Assembly (NCBI RefSeq): GCF_003121485.1
Contig: NZ_QAVX01000012.1
Location: forward strand, 80,580 to 144,579
DNA from: Dyella sp. C11
GTDB taxonomy: Bacteria > Pseudomonadota > Gammaproteobacteria > Xanthomonadales > Rhodanobacteraceae
Direction: 5' to 3'
Length of the DNA: 64,000 nt
Below the pieces are notes generated by a model. The model saw only the letters and a program-made list of their open reading frames with translations, did not search any database and was not told the DNA's origin. Below, one piece after another: positions 1 through 8,372 of this stretch. The position numbers and the translations under genes were made by a program. Numbering within the stretch: position 1 is the first letter of the stretch; each line of letters opens with the position of its first letter.

Positions 1-1673
1 GCGACTTCGCTGCCGTTGCGCATCACGGTGACCACGCCCTGGTCACCCTGCCAGTTCGGTCCGGTCGTGTGCTGCACGCCATCGAAGCGGAATTCGTAGC
101 CGCCGATGCTTTCGGTCTGGCCCGGTGCCACGCGCACGTCGCGCTCCACGCTCAGCGCATTGGTGAGCAGTACGCCTGCCAGAAACACGCCCACGCCAAA
201 GTGTGCGAGCAGCATGCCGGCCATTTCCGCGGGATAACGGCGCCCAGCGGGCATCTCGCGCCAGCGCTTGAACACGTAGAGCAGCGTGCCGAAGCCGCAC
301 CACACCGCCGCGGCCGTGCCGGCAATGGCTTTCGATTCACCACCGGTGGCGAACGCCGCGAGGATGGCGCAGGCAACAGCCGCAAGGCCTGCACGCCACA
401 GCACGTTCTTCAGCACCGGCACGTCGCTCTTGCCCCAGCGCAGATACGGGCCGAACGGCAGCAGCACGACCACGGGAATCATCAGCAGGGTGAACAGGAA
501 ACCGAAGTAGGGCGGTCCCACCGAAATCTTGCCCAGGTTCAACGCATCGCCCAGCAACGGGAACAGCGTGCCAAGCAGCACCATGGCAGCGGCCACGGTG
601 AGCATCAGGTTGCCGATGAGGATGGCCGTTTCGCGCGACACCACGCTGAAGGGCTTGCCGCCCGCCACCTTCGGTGCGCGCAGCGCATACAGCAGCAACG
701 AGCCGCCGACCACCACCGCGAGGAAGCACAGGATGAAAAGGCCGCGGCGCGGATCGGATGCGAATGCATGCACCGACGTCAGCACGCCCGAGCGCACCAG
801 GAACGTACCGAGCAGCGACAGCGAAAAGGCGAAGATGGAAAGCAGGATGGTCCACGCGCGCAGGCCGCCGCGTTTTTCCGTCACGGCCTGTGCGTGGATC
901 AACGCCGCACCCACCAGCCAGGGCATGAAGCTCGCGTTCTCCACCGGGTCCCAGAACCACCAGCCGCCCCAGCCGAGTTCAGCGTAGGCCCACCAGCTGC
1001 CCGCGACGATGCCGGCAGAGAGGCAGCCCCATGCCACGTTGGTCCACGGACGCGCCCACCGCACCCACGCCTGTTCCAGTTCACCGCCAAGCAAGGCAGC
1101 GATGGAGAACGCGAACGCCACCGAGAACCCCACATAGCCCATGTAGAGCACCGGCGGGTGGAACGTCATGCCCGGGTCCTGCAACACCGGGTTGAGGTCG
1201 CCGCCATCGGGCGGCATGGGCAGCAGGCGTGCGAACGGATTCGACGTGAAGATGATGAAGGCGAGAAAGCCCACCGCCACCAGTCCGAGCACGCCGAGCA
1301 CGCGCGCCACGAACACGTCCGGCAGGTTGCGGCTCAAGGTGGCCAGCGCGAGCGTCCACAGGTTGAGGATGAAGATCCACAGCAGCAGCGAACCTTCGTG
1401 TGCACCCCACACGGCCGCGATGCGGTAGTACCACGGCAACGCGAGATTGGAATTGTCGGCGACGTACTGCACCGAGAAATCGAACGACAAGAAAGCCCAC
1501 GTGAGCAGGCCGAAGGCGAGCGCCACGAATACGGCTTGCCCTGCGGCGGCCGGTCGCGCAATGGCCATCAGGGCGCGTTTGCCGTTCCATGCGCCGACAA
1601 GTGGAAGAACGCCCTGCGCAAACGCGAGCAGCAGGGCGAGGATCAGCGCGAGTTGGCCCAGTTCCGGCGTCAT
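1..1673 (-). CDS. ccmF: Cytochrome c-type biogenesis protein CcmF (heme lyase subunit), 3' end outside window
   Basis: CcmF is the membrane subunit that, with CcmH/CcmI, attaches heme from holo-CcmE to apocytochrome c at the periplasmic face. The frame starts [18 protein letters not shown] and stays open to the window edge, about 557 residues of the roughly 650 usual, so only the C-terminus is missing. The tryptophan-rich WWD segment [16 protein letters not shown] is present, as are [11 protein letters not shown] and many hydrophobic helices. The ATG overlaps the ccmE stop (ATGA), which fits translational coupling and fixes the start. It follows the usual ccmABCDEF order, so the identification is secure. 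Confidence 0.95.
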   Translation of the reverse strand, partial: MTPELGQLALILALLLAFAQGVLPLVGAWNGKRALMAIARPAAAGQAVFVALAFGLLTWAFLSFDFSVQYVADNSNLALPWYYRIAAVWGAHEGSLLLWIFILNLWTLALATLSRNLPDVFVARVLGVLGLVAVGFLAFIIFTSNPFARLLPMPPDGGDLNPVLQDPGMTFHPPVLYMGYVGFSVAFAFSIAALLGGELEQAWVRWARPWTNVAWGCLSAGIVAGSWWAYAELGWGGWWFWDPVENASFMPWLVGAALIHAQAVTEKRGGLRAWTILLSIFAFSLSLLGTFLVRSGVLTSVHAFASDPRRGLFILCFLAVVVGGSLLLYALRAPKVAGGKPFSVVSRETAILIGNLMLTVAAAMVLLGTLFPLLGDALNLGKISVGPPYFGFLFTLLMIPVVVLLPFGPYLRWGKSDVPVLKNVLWRAGLAAVACAILAAFATGGESKAIAGTAAAVWCGFGTLLYVFKRWREMPAGRRYPAEMAGMLLAHFGVGVFLAGVLLTNALSVERDVRVAPGQTESIGGYEFRFDGVQHTTGPNWQGDQGVVTVMRNGSEV

Positions 1674-2143
1674 TGCGGCTTGTCCTGCGCGGCTTCTTCG
1701 TTGACGTTCTTGCCCTCGTGCGCCTTCGCCATGGCGTCCTTCAATTCCTTGGGCATGTAGGTTTCGTCATGCTTGGCCAGCACTTCGGTGGCGATGAAAC
1801 GTGCGTTGTCCATGTGGCCCGTGGCGATCACCGACTGATTGTCGCGAAACAGGTCGGGCAGGATGCCGGTGTATTCCACCGGCATCGATCCGCTGGCATC
1901 GACCACGGTGAAGGTGACCTTCAGCGTATCGTTGGCGCGCTGGATGGAACCGGCCTTCACCATGCCGCCGAGGCGGAACGTCTTGTAGCTGGTCGCCTGT
2001 CCTGTCTGCACCTGACTGGGAGTGAACAGGTAGTTCATGTTCTGCTGCAGTGCGAACACGATCAGGCCGACGGCGACCACGGCGGCGGCAATCACGAGCA
2101 GGACAATGGTGAGGCGGCGTTTGCGGGTGGGGTTCATGCTCAT
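1670..2143 (-). CDS. ccmE: Cytochrome c maturation heme chaperone CcmE
   Basis: CcmE is a periplasmic, membrane-anchored heme chaperone: it binds heme covalently through a histidine and passes it from CcmC to CcmF. The 157-residue product has a basic N-terminus, one membrane anchor at about residues 10-32, an OB-fold body, and the signature [10 protein letters not shown] with the heme-binding His125 and the adjacent Tyr129. The C-terminal tail is polar and charged. A second ATG two codons in (MNPTRKRR) is an equally possible start. Its stop overlaps the ccmF start. An inverted repeat lies between it and ccmD. Confidence 0.95.
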   Translation of the reverse strand: MSMNPTRKRRLTIVLLVIAAAVVAVGLIVFALQQNMNYLFTPSQVQTGQATSYKTFRLGGMVKAGSIQRANDTLKVTFTVVDASGSMPVEYTGILPDLFRDNQSVIATGHMDNARFIATEVLAKHDETYMPKELKDAMAKAHEGKNVNEEAAQDKPQ

Positions 2144-2186
2144 TCGTCTGGAAACGTGTTCGAAGTTTTTCCAACGTGTCGATCGC

Positions 2187-2280
2187 CCTCACCGTCATTC
2201 CCGCGAAGGCGGGAATCCAGCGCCTTTGATCGTGCGTGGAAAGACACTGGATTCCCGCCTTCGCGGGAATGACGGTGAGG
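2187..2280. repeat. Perfect 34-base inverted repeat pair, CATTCCCGC family
   Basis: The arm at 2187-2220 (starting CCTCACCGTCATTCCCGCG) is the exact reverse complement of 2247-2280, with a 26-base spacer. Each arm also holds a smaller hairpin of the form ATTCCCGC-N4-GCGGGAAT. A diverged relative lies at 4734-4863. This is a REP-like dispersed palindrome. It sits in the only sizeable gap of the ccm operon and could form a stable structure in the mRNA between ccmD and ccmE. Confidence 0.85.
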
Positions 2281-2325
2281 AGATTGGACCTTGGCGCAAG
2301 ACATCAATGAGGTTCTCAGTGTGCC

Positions 2326-2511
2326 TTACGGCGCGGACGGGTTGCGTTGCTGGCGCGCGGCCTGGCGCGCCATGCGCCCACGCAACTCGCGCAGGTTGCG
2401 ACGACGGCGCAGCCACGGGTTCACATAGTCGGCGATAAGGACGATGAAGAACACGGCATAGGCTGGCCACACGTACATGGCGTAGCCACCCATCGCGAAG
2501 AACGCGCTCAT
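2326..2511 (-). CDS. ccmD: Heme exporter protein CcmD
   Basis: CcmD is a small single-pass membrane protein that helps release holo-CcmE from the CcmABC complex. The 61-residue product has the expected form: MSAFFAMGGYAMYVWPAYAVF, a single hydrophobic helix (about residues 10-30), then a strongly basic cytoplasmic tail (RRRRNLRELRGRMARQAARQ). The length matches the family and it lies directly after ccmC, overlapping its stop by four bases (ATGA). The size, helix-then-basic-tail layout and position leave little doubt. Confidence 0.9.
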   Translation of the reverse strand: MSAFFAMGGYAMYVWPAYAVFFIVLIADYVNPWLRRRRNLRELRGRMARQAARQQRNPSAP

Positions 2512-3266
2512 GCGCGGCCCTCCGCTTCAGCGATCTGCTTGACCCAATCCTTGCCACTCTCCATCGACAGCAGATCCGTGCGCACGCGACCGAACAGGCT
2601 GGCGATGTAATAGAACTTGGTGGCGGCCATCATGGTGAGCAACGGCCACAGCATGGCGCCGCTGATCTTCGACGGACCGAGGATGCGAATGGTGGAACCC
2701 TGGTGCAGCGTGTTCCACCAGTTCACCGAGAAATGCACGATCGGCACGTTGATGATGCCGATGAGGGCGAGGAACGCCGCGGCGCGCGCGCCCTGGCGGC
2801 GGTCTTCGAACGAGTGGTACAGGCCGATCACGCCGAGGTAGAGAAACAGCAGCACGAGCTCGGAGGTAAGGCGCGCATCCCACGTCCACCACGTGCCCCA
2901 CATCGGCTTGCCCCACAGGGAACCGGTGACCAGCGTGATGAAGGTGAATGCCGCGCCGATGGGCGCCGATTCCATCGCCACCACTTCGGCCAGCTTGATG
3001 CGCCACACCAGCGAGATGAACGAGGCCACGGCCATCATGCCGTAGCAGAACAGGCTCATCCATGCGCATGGCACGTGGATGAAGATGATGCGATAGGCAT
3101 CGCCCTGCTGGTAATCGGCGGGCGCCAGCACCAGGCCGCCGTACAGCGCGATGGCGCCAGTGATCAGCGCAAGTCCCAACGCCCAAGGCCGTACGATGCC
3201 GGCAAAGCGGTAGAAGTTCGGCGGCGAGCTGAGCTTGTGAACCCAGAGTGGGATCCAGTTGGCCAT
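2508..3266 (-). CDS. ccmC: Heme exporter/transfer protein CcmC
   Basis: CcmC is a six-helix membrane protein that loads heme onto CcmE. The start MANWIPLWVHKLSSPPNFYR (252 residues, family length about 245) is preferred over an upstream in-frame extension that runs into ccmB. The WWD signature GTWWTWDARLT (WWTWD at 126-130) and the heme-ligand histidines in IFIHVPCAWM (His64) and VPIVHFSVNWW (His178) are present. It lies 10 bases after ccmB and overlaps ccmD. Confidence 0.95.
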   Translation of the reverse strand: MANWIPLWVHKLSSPPNFYRFAGIVRPWALGLALITGAIALYGGLVLAPADYQQGDAYRIIFIHVPCAWMSLFCYGMMAVASFISLVWRIKLAEVVAMESAPIGAAFTFITLVTGSLWGKPMWGTWWTWDARLTSELVLLFLYLGVIGLYHSFEDRRQGARAAAFLALIGIINVPIVHFSVNWWNTLHQGSTIRILGPSKISGAMLWPLLTMMAATKFYYIASLFGRVRTDLLSMESGKDWVKQIAEAEGRA

Positions 3267-3276
3267 GAGAACCTGT

Positions 3277-3963
3277 CTATGCGTCCAGAGCGATGCGGAG
3301 GGCGGCAGCACAGGCGAGCGGAGCCAATACCAGGGCCATAACCAACGCGGCCCCCAGCCAGGCAATGGGCGCAAGCCACGGCAGCCCTTGTTGAGCCGCG
3401 GCGACAGCGCCTGCGGCAAAGATCACCACGGGTACGCACAGCGGCAGCAGCATCAGCGCCAGGAGCATACCAGAGCGTCGCGTGCCAGCCGTCAGCGCCA
3501 CCAGCACGGCGCCAAGCAGGCTCAGCAGGGGCGTAGACAGCAGTAGCGCGTAGACCAGCACCGGCATCACCGCCGTCGGCAAATGCAGCATGCCGGCCAG
3601 CAGGGGCGCGATGACGATGAGCGGCAAAGCCGTGGTGATCCAGTGCGCGAGAATTTTCATGCCGAGCATGAGTGCCAGCGGCTGGGGTGAAAGGATGAGT
3701 TGTTCCAGCGATCCGTCTTCGATATCGCTGCGGAACATGGCATCCAGCGCCAGCAGCATGGCCAGCAACATGGTCACCAGCACCGCGCCACCGGCGATGC
3801 GCTGGAGCAGGGCATCTTCCGGCCCCAGCGCGAACGGGAACAGCGTGATGACGATGAGTGCGTAGAGCACCGGCATGACGATGTCGCCACGACGACGCCA
3901 GGCCAGGGTGAGGTCGCGGCGCAGCACGGCGGCGCAGGCGGATACGAGCGGCGCGTGACTCAT
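3277..3963 (-). CDS. ccmB: Heme exporter protein CcmB
   Basis: CcmB is the membrane partner of the CcmA ATPase in the CcmABCD complex that releases heme-loaded CcmE. The 228-residue protein has about six hydrophobic segments. It begins with a cytoplasmic RRDLTLAWRRRGDIVMPVLYALIVITLFPF stretch typical of the family and contains the SDIEDGSLEQLILSP loop. The start overlaps the ccmA stop (ATGA), indicating coupling. Length and order agree with other ccm operons. Confidence 0.95.
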   Translation of the reverse strand: MSHAPLVSACAAVLRRDLTLAWRRRGDIVMPVLYALIVITLFPFALGPEDALLQRIAGGAVLVTMLLAMLLALDAMFRSDIEDGSLEQLILSPQPLALMLGMKILAHWITTALPLIVIAPLLAGMLHLPTAVMPVLVYALLLSTPLLSLLGAVLVALTAGTRRSGMLLALMLLPLCVPVVIFAAGAVAAAQQGLPWLAPIAWLGAALVMALVLAPLACAAALRIALDA

Positions 3964-4598
3964 ACGTGCATGCGTACCCGTTTGGGTTCGCCGTGGAGAA
4001 AGCTCACCGCGCCGTGGCTGGTCACCAAGGCTGCACCGCCTTCGGCGGCATGCTGTTCGAGCAGGCGGTTCACCATGTCGATGCCGATGCGGTCGAGATT
4101 GGCGTAGGGCTCGTCCAGCAGCCAGAGCGTAGCGGGAAGCAGCAGCAGGCCGGCCAGCGCGGCGCGCTTTTTCTGGCCGGCGGAGAGACGCCGGGTGGGT
4201 TCGTCTTCATAACCGGCCAGGCCGATGTCGGCCAGCACGTTGTCCACCGAGCGACCGTCACGCGTGCCGTAGAGGCCTGCCGCAACGACGAGGTTCTCCC
4301 GCGCGGTGAGATCGGCTTTCAAGCCGAGGTGATGGCCGAGGAACAAGGTGTCGCCGAGATGCTCCTCGCGCCGCCACGGTTTTCCGCGCCACGTGAGCGT
4401 GCCCTCGTCGATGTGCAGCAATCCGGCGAGGATGCGCAGCAAGGTGGTTTTGCCGCTGCCGTTGTCGCCTTCCACCAACGCCACTTCGCCCTCGTGGAGG
4501 GAGAAATCCAGCGGGCCGAACACGGGTTCGTCCTGGCGGTAGAAGGAGAGCGCCCGAGCCTCCAGGAGAGGCGGGGCGACGGCGTCGGGTGCAGTCAT
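3960..4598 (-). CDS. ccmA: Cytochrome c biogenesis ATP-binding protein CcmA
   Basis: CcmA is the ATPase of the CcmABCD complex; ATP hydrolysis frees holo-CcmE for heme transfer. The 212-residue start MTAPDAVAPPLLEARAL is chosen over a longer frame that reads back through the upstream repeat. Walker A GDNGSGKT (44-51), signature LSAGQ (138-142), Walker B LLDEPYANLD (160-169) and the switch His195 (LVTSHG) are all intact. It is the first gene of the minus-strand ccm operon, so the operon promoter should lie in 4599-4898. Confidence 0.95.
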   Translation of the reverse strand: MTAPDAVAPPLLEARALSFYRQDEPVFGPLDFSLHEGEVALVEGDNGSGKTTLLRILAGLLHIDEGTLTWRGKPWRREEHLGDTLFLGHHLGLKADLTARENLVVAAGLYGTRDGRSVDNVLADIGLAGYEDEPTRRLSAGQKKRAALAGLLLLPATLWLLDEPYANLDRIGIDMVNRLLEQHAAEGGAALVTSHGAVSFLHGEPKRVRMHV

Positions 4599-4733
4599 CG
4601 GTCGATTGTCCGCAAAGCCCGGCGGGCTTGTCCATGCGGCGGGGTGACGCCAAAGGGTGGTGTGGGTTTCGGGGGGAAGGGCGCCCGGCGTTCTGGAGGC
4701 TTGGTCAAAGTCTTGCCAGAGAGTTGCTAACCA

Positions 4734-4863
4734 CTCACCGTCATTCCCGCTTTCGCGGGAATCCAGCGCCTTTGGGGCTGCTTTGACGAGCAAAAGTCAC
4801 TGGACGACCAGCCCTTGGGGCTGTTGAAAAGGACCTCCCGCTTTCGCCGGAATGACGGTGAGG
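4734..4863. repeat. Imperfect inverted repeat, CATTCCCGC family (second copy)
   Basis: The left arm (4734-4766, CTCACCGTCATTCCCGCTTT onward) is matched by an imperfect inverse arm at about 4835-4863. The arms share the CACCGTCATTCCCGC ends with the perfect copy at 2187-2280. It occupies most of the 300 bases between ccmA and the DUF3293 gene; no gene is seen in that stretch. It is probably a degenerate member of the same dispersed REP-like family. Confidence 0.8.
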
Positions 4864-4898
4864 GACATGGGTGTCAATGCAAGTCTTTGAATAAGCGC

Positions 4899-5318
4899 TT
4901 AAGCGAGCCCGGTAAGTCGCAGCGTGGCGAGGCCATCGGATCCGCCGTGGATGTAGCCGAGCTGCCCGAAGCGGACCGCCAGTGCATCGCATTCACCGGT
5001 ACCGGGCCCGACCACCCATAGGCTCGGCTCTCGCCATGGCGGCGTGGTGGCGACGCCCACGGCGGGCTGGATCAGCGCGACGTCTGGCAGGGCGCGGAGT
5101 GCCGTGAGCATGTTGCGCAGGGCGGAGCGGTTTTCCATCAGCGAAGCAGGCTGTGAGCGAGGATTCCAGGCCGTGATGAACCCCCAAGGCAGCTGCCTGG
5201 TCAGCGCATCGAGCACCGGGGGCAACGGCTGCCCGATGCGGATGGTGGCCCAGCCGCCCCGCGCCAGGCGCACCCGATACGCGGTGGCCCGGTACGCGGC
5301 GAGCAGGGTTTCATCCAT
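4899..5318 (-). CDS. DUF3293 domain-containing protein
   Basis: This is a 139-residue soluble protein (MDETLLAAYRATAYRV) resembling the DUF3293 family, whose function is unknown. Family-like features are the N-terminal AYRATAYRV start, the central GFITAWNPRSQP block and the C-terminal half around EPSLWVVGPG and RFGQLGYIHG. It overlaps the kynurenine monooxygenase stop by eight bases, so the two genes are probably co-transcribed. No signal peptide, membrane segment or catalytic motif is visible. Confidence 0.7.
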   Translation of the reverse strand: MDETLLAAYRATAYRVRLARGGWATIRIGQPLPPVLDALTRQLPWGFITAWNPRSQPASLMENRSALRNMLTALRALPDVALIQPAVGVATTPPWREPSLWVVGPGTGECDALAVRFGQLGYIHGGSDGLATLRLTGLA

Positions 5319-6711
5319 GCCGCAGGTCGGGCAGGGCAGGCAACGTGGCCCGCAATGCGGCGATGGCGGCGTTCAGATCGACCGAGGTGGCATCGGCGGA
5401 GCCGCGCAGCAATTGATCCAGCAAGACGTCCTGTGCGCGCCCGCGTTCGTAGGCGTACGAGTAAGGCAGGTGCGTGAAGGTCACCATGCGATAGCGCGCC
5501 ATGAAATGTTCGGGTGCACGCTCGGCAAGCAAAGCGCCCAGTGCGCGTTTGGCCAGGTAGTGCGGGTCGGCAACCGAGTCGCGCATCTCGATGTAGTTTT
5601 CCAGCGCCATGGCGGCGATGGCATCGCTGTTGGGTTGGCGAATGCGCTGGAACTCGGCAAACACGTCGGCGGTGTCATCGGGCGATTCGGCCAGCAGCGA
5701 CGCCAGCACCACGGTGTCCTCGAAGCCGCAGTTCATGCCCTGGCCGTGGAACGGCACGATGGCGTGCGCCGCATCGCCCACCAGCAGGGCGCGGCCGTCC
5801 AGCTGCCAGCGGTCGAGATAATGCGTGGAAAGCGTGCCGACCGGATGGTTGTCGTAATCGTTGGCAAAGTCCGGAATCAGCGGCAGCAGGTCGGGGAAAT
5901 CGTCTTCGAAGAACGCACGTGCCCGCGTTGAATCGGCGATGGTATCGAAGCTTGGATGCGCGCCGTGGGCCGGCAGGAACAGCGTGACGGTGAAGCTGCC
6001 TTCGGTGTTGGGCAGCGCGATGCACATGTAGCCGCCGCGCGGCCAGATATGCAGCGCATGCGGCTCCAGGGCGAATTGGTCGTGGCCGCCGCTGAGCCCC
6101 ACAAGGTCGGCGGCAAGGCCGCCCGCCGGTGGAATTTCCAGCTCCTTGTAGCCATGCCCCAGCGATTCCACGCGCTCGCCCAGCGGGGAGTACGCGTTCA
6201 TCGCGGCGCGCAAGGCGGAGCCGGCGCCGTCGGCACCGATGATGACCGGTGCGTCGAGTTCGCGCGAGACGCCCTGTTCGTCGACCAGGCGAATGCGGTG
6301 GCCATCGAAATCCGCACTGGCCAGCGACTGGCCGAAATGAAAATTCACACCTGCCGCTTCGGCCGCATCCAGCAGCAGCATGTTGAGCGCGCCACGCGAT
6401 ACGGACCAGATGACTTCGCTGTCGTCCACGCCATAGCGCTGCAGGCCGGAACGCCCGTCGCGCGTGTGCACCATGCGGCCGCGCATCATCACGGCGCGCT
6501 GCAGCACGTCATCGGCCAGGCCCGCTTCGCGCAGCGCCTGCAGGCCGCGTTCGGCAAGGGCGAGATTGATGGATCGTCCGCCGGTGAAACCGGCAATGCG
6601 CGGGTCAGGGCGCTTTTCGAACACGTCGACGGCGAAACCGCGCCCGGCCAATTGCTGCGCCAGCAAGGCGCCAACCAGACCGCCGCCAATGAGGGTGATG
6701 TGCTTCGCCAT
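5311..6711 (-). CDS. kmo: Kynurenine 3-monooxygenase
   Basis: This FAD-dependent aromatic hydroxylase converts L-kynurenine to 3-hydroxykynurenine with NADPH and O2. The 466-residue start MAKHITLIGG is chosen because the Rossmann motif GGGLVG (9-14) follows at once. Other flavoprotein marks are the DG motif IIGADGAGSALR and the GD motif LLVGDAAHAIVPFHGQGMN. The block TGGRSINLALAERG is characteristic of KMO rather than other group A hydroxylases. No other kynurenine-pathway gene is in the window, so the route (quinolinate/NAD synthesis or tryptophan breakdown) cannot be read here. Confidence 0.92.
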   Translation of the reverse strand: MAKHITLIGGGLVGALLAQQLAGRGFAVDVFEKRPDPRIAGFTGGRSINLALAERGLQALREAGLADDVLQRAVMMRGRMVHTRDGRSGLQRYGVDDSEVIWSVSRGALNMLLLDAAEAAGVNFHFGQSLASADFDGHRIRLVDEQGVSRELDAPVIIGADGAGSALRAAMNAYSPLGERVESLGHGYKELEIPPAGGLAADLVGLSGGHDQFALEPHALHIWPRGGYMCIALPNTEGSFTVTLFLPAHGAHPSFDTIADSTRARAFFEDDFPDLLPLIPDFANDYDNHPVGTLSTHYLDRWQLDGRALLVGDAAHAIVPFHGQGMNCGFEDTVVLASLLAESPDDTADVFAEFQRIRQPNSDAIAAMALENYIEMRDSVADPHYLAKRALGALLAERAPEHFMARYRMVTFTHLPYSYAYERGRAQDVLLDQLLRGSADATSVDLNAAIAALRATLPALPDLRHG

Positions 6712-6867
6712 GGAGTCTCGATGGGTGAGTCGCCGCCCTTTGGCGGCTGCCAATGGTCAATAGTAAATAGTAAGAGCGGGAGCGCTGCCTATCCCAACTG
6801 ACTCTTTACAGCCGCTGCAGGCGGCGACTTGCAGCTCGCCGCAGGTGAGCGACTTATCCGGCCACAT

Positions 6868-7629
6868 TCAGAAACTCATGAAATACCCGCCGTTGACCGG
6901 CAGGTTGGCGCCCGTGATGTAGCCGGCATCGTCCGCGGTGAGAAACGCCACGGCGCGGGCAATATCGCCCGGCGACCCCAGACGGCCAACCGGAATGTCC
7001 GCGATGATCTGCTCGCGAATGTCCTGCGGCACGGCGGCCACCAGCGCGGTGTCGCAATAGCCGGGCGAGACGGTGTTCACTGTGATGCCCTTGCGCGCGG
7101 TTTCGCGAGCGAGTGCCATGCCGAAGCCATGCACGCCGGCCTTGGCGGCGGAGTAGTTGGTCTGGCCGAACTGGCCGGTCTGGCCGTTGACCGAGCTGAG
7201 GTTGACGATGCGACCGAAGCCGCGCGCGCTCATGCCCTCGACCACGTTGCGGCACATGTTGAAGACGCCGTCCAGATTCACGCGCATCAGCTCGTGCCAT
7301 TGCTGCGGCGTCATCTTGCGCAGGCTGGTGTCGCGGGTGATGCCGGCCGCGTTCACAAGGATATCCACCGCGCCGTGCTGCGCCTCGACGCGCTGGACCA
7401 GCTCAGCGCAGCTTTCAAACTGGCTGACGTCGGCGTGCTCGAACTTCACCGCACCGTTGAGATCGGCCAGTTCGTGGCGGAACGCGTCGAGCCTTTCCTC
7501 GCGTCCGGACAAGTCGACGGCGATCACCTGGCGACCCGCTTCGGCCAGTTGGCGACAGATTTCCGTGCCGAGTCCGCCGATGCCGCCGGTGACCAGGGCG
7601 ACACGCGGTGCGTGGGTGTTGGCGCTCAT
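6868..7629 (-). CDS. phaB: Acetoacetyl-CoA reductase, PhaB type (SDR family)
   Basis: This short-chain dehydrogenase is predicted to reduce acetoacetyl-CoA to (R)-3-hydroxybutyryl-CoA with NADPH for polyhydroxybutyrate. The 253-residue protein has the cofactor motif TGGIGGLG (14-21), NAAG (93-96), catalytic Ser in NLSSVNGQTGQFGQTNYSAA, and Tyr159-x3-Lys163. The NGQ.GQFGQTNYSAAKAG block and the C-terminal GGYFMSF are typical of PhaB rather than FabG. phaR lies upstream on the same strand, which supports a PHB role. No PHB synthase is in the window. Confidence 0.85.
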   Translation of the reverse strand: MSANTHAPRVALVTGGIGGLGTEICRQLAEAGRQVIAVDLSGREERLDAFRHELADLNGAVKFEHADVSQFESCAELVQRVEAQHGAVDILVNAAGITRDTSLRKMTPQQWHELMRVNLDGVFNMCRNVVEGMSARGFGRIVNLSSVNGQTGQFGQTNYSAAKAGVHGFGMALARETARKGITVNTVSPGYCDTALVAAVPQDIREQIIADIPVGRLGSPGDIARAVAFLTADDAGYITGANLPVNGGYFMSF

Positions 7630-7656
7630 GTGAAAGACTCGTGCACATGCCGCAGG

Positions 7657-7675
7657 GCAGCACGTGTTGTGCTGC
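7657..7675. promoter_or_regulatory. Putative PhaR operator upstream of phaB (GCAGCAC dyad)
   Basis: A perfect 7-base dyad GCAGCAC-GTGTT-GTGCTGC lies 28 bases upstream of the phaB start. It shares the GCAGCA/TGCTGC half-site with the larger dyad in front of phaR (8267-8295). PhaR regulators of other bacteria bind TGC/GCA-rich dyads near pha genes. Assigning it to PhaR is inference. Confidence 0.35.
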
Positions 7676-7725
7676 AGCGGTGAGTGAGACGGAAGGGCGA
7701 CCGGCGTGGCGCCGGCCGCAAGGAA

Positions 7726-8214
7726 TCAGCCCGGCTTCTTGGTGGTCGGGCCGCGCGACGTATGAGATTGCGTGGCCGTATCCATCAGGCCGCGCTGCAT
7801 GTTGCGCCACGCTTCCATGTTGCGCTCGGTCAGGTCGTTGAGCATCGACCACGGCGTCTGGCCCAGCATGGTGTTGAGCTGCGTACGGAACTGCTGCTGC
7901 TGGTCCAGGAAGACCTGCAGGCTGCGTTCCAGGTACGGGCCCATGAAGCCCTGCAACGAGTCGCCGTAGAAGCGGATGATCTGACTGAGCAGCTGGGGAG
8001 ACAGCATCGGCTGCCCCTTTTCCTCGTGCTCGGAGATGATCTGCAACAGGACGGAGCGGGTGAGGTCCTCACCGCTCTTGGCGTCACGGACTTCGAAGGT
8101 TTCTCCGTCCAGCACCAACTGACGGACCTCTTCCAGCGTGATGTAGCTGGAGATTTCCGTGTCGTAGAGCCGACGGTTCGGATACTTCTTGATGGTGCGG
8201 ATCGTTTGTGCCAT
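7726..8214 (-). CDS. phaR: Polyhydroxyalkanoate synthesis repressor PhaR
   Basis: PhaR senses PHB granules: it binds both polymer and DNA and represses phasin and its own gene when no polymer is present. The 162-residue product starts MAQTIRTIKKYPNRRLYDTE, the hallmark of the PHB/PHA accumulation regulator DNA-binding domain, and continues with the accumulation-regulator repeats (SEHEEKGQPMLSPQLLSQIIRFYG; FMGPYLERSLQVFLDQQQQF). The ATG at 8214 is preferred to a GTG two codons upstream. A 29-base TGC-rich dyad sits about 50 bases upstream and may serve autoregulation. Confidence 0.92.
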   Translation of the reverse strand: MAQTIRTIKKYPNRRLYDTEISSYITLEEVRQLVLDGETFEVRDAKSGEDLTRSVLLQIISEHEEKGQPMLSPQLLSQIIRFYGDSLQGFMGPYLERSLQVFLDQQQQFRTQLNTMLGQTPWSMLNDLTERNMEAWRNMQRGLMDTATQSHTSRGPTTKKPG

Positions 8215-8266
8215 GCACACAAACTAGCAGAAGGTATTGCGGCGCACCAGTCGCCCAACTGGTATT

Positions 8267-8295
8267 AATTGCTGCACTGGTCAGTTGCAGCAATT
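8267..8295. promoter_or_regulatory. Putative autoregulatory dyad upstream of phaR
   Basis: Perfect inverted arms AATTGCTGCA and TGCAGCAATT are separated by nine bases, 53 bases upstream of the phaR ATG. The half-site TGCTGCA resembles the dyad in front of phaB. Symmetry and position suit an operator for a dimeric regulator; PhaR itself is the simplest candidate. The assignment is inferred. Confidence 0.4.
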
Positions 8296-8330
8296 CCTGT
8301 TAGATCAACTACATGCATGTTTATGCCGAT

Positions 8331-8360
8331 TTGTGCCGGATTGCGGACAATCCGGCACAA
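8331..8360. other. Perfect 12-base inverted repeat (TTGTGCCGGATT) downstream of emrB
   Basis: TTGTGCCGGATT and AATCCGGCACAA are exact inverse copies around a six-base loop, 13 bases after the emrB stop. The stem is strong, but neither strand has a T-run, so it is not a classical intrinsic terminator. It may still end or protect the efflux transcript, or act as a protein-binding site for the phaR upstream region. Confidence 0.6.
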
Positions 8361-8372
8361 AGGCGGTAGCGC

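Noticed and set aside
69..1760. Long plus-strand open frame opposite ccmF
   Set aside because: The minus strand encodes a clear CcmF with WWD motif; the plus-strand product is Arg/His/Gln-rich without any domain.
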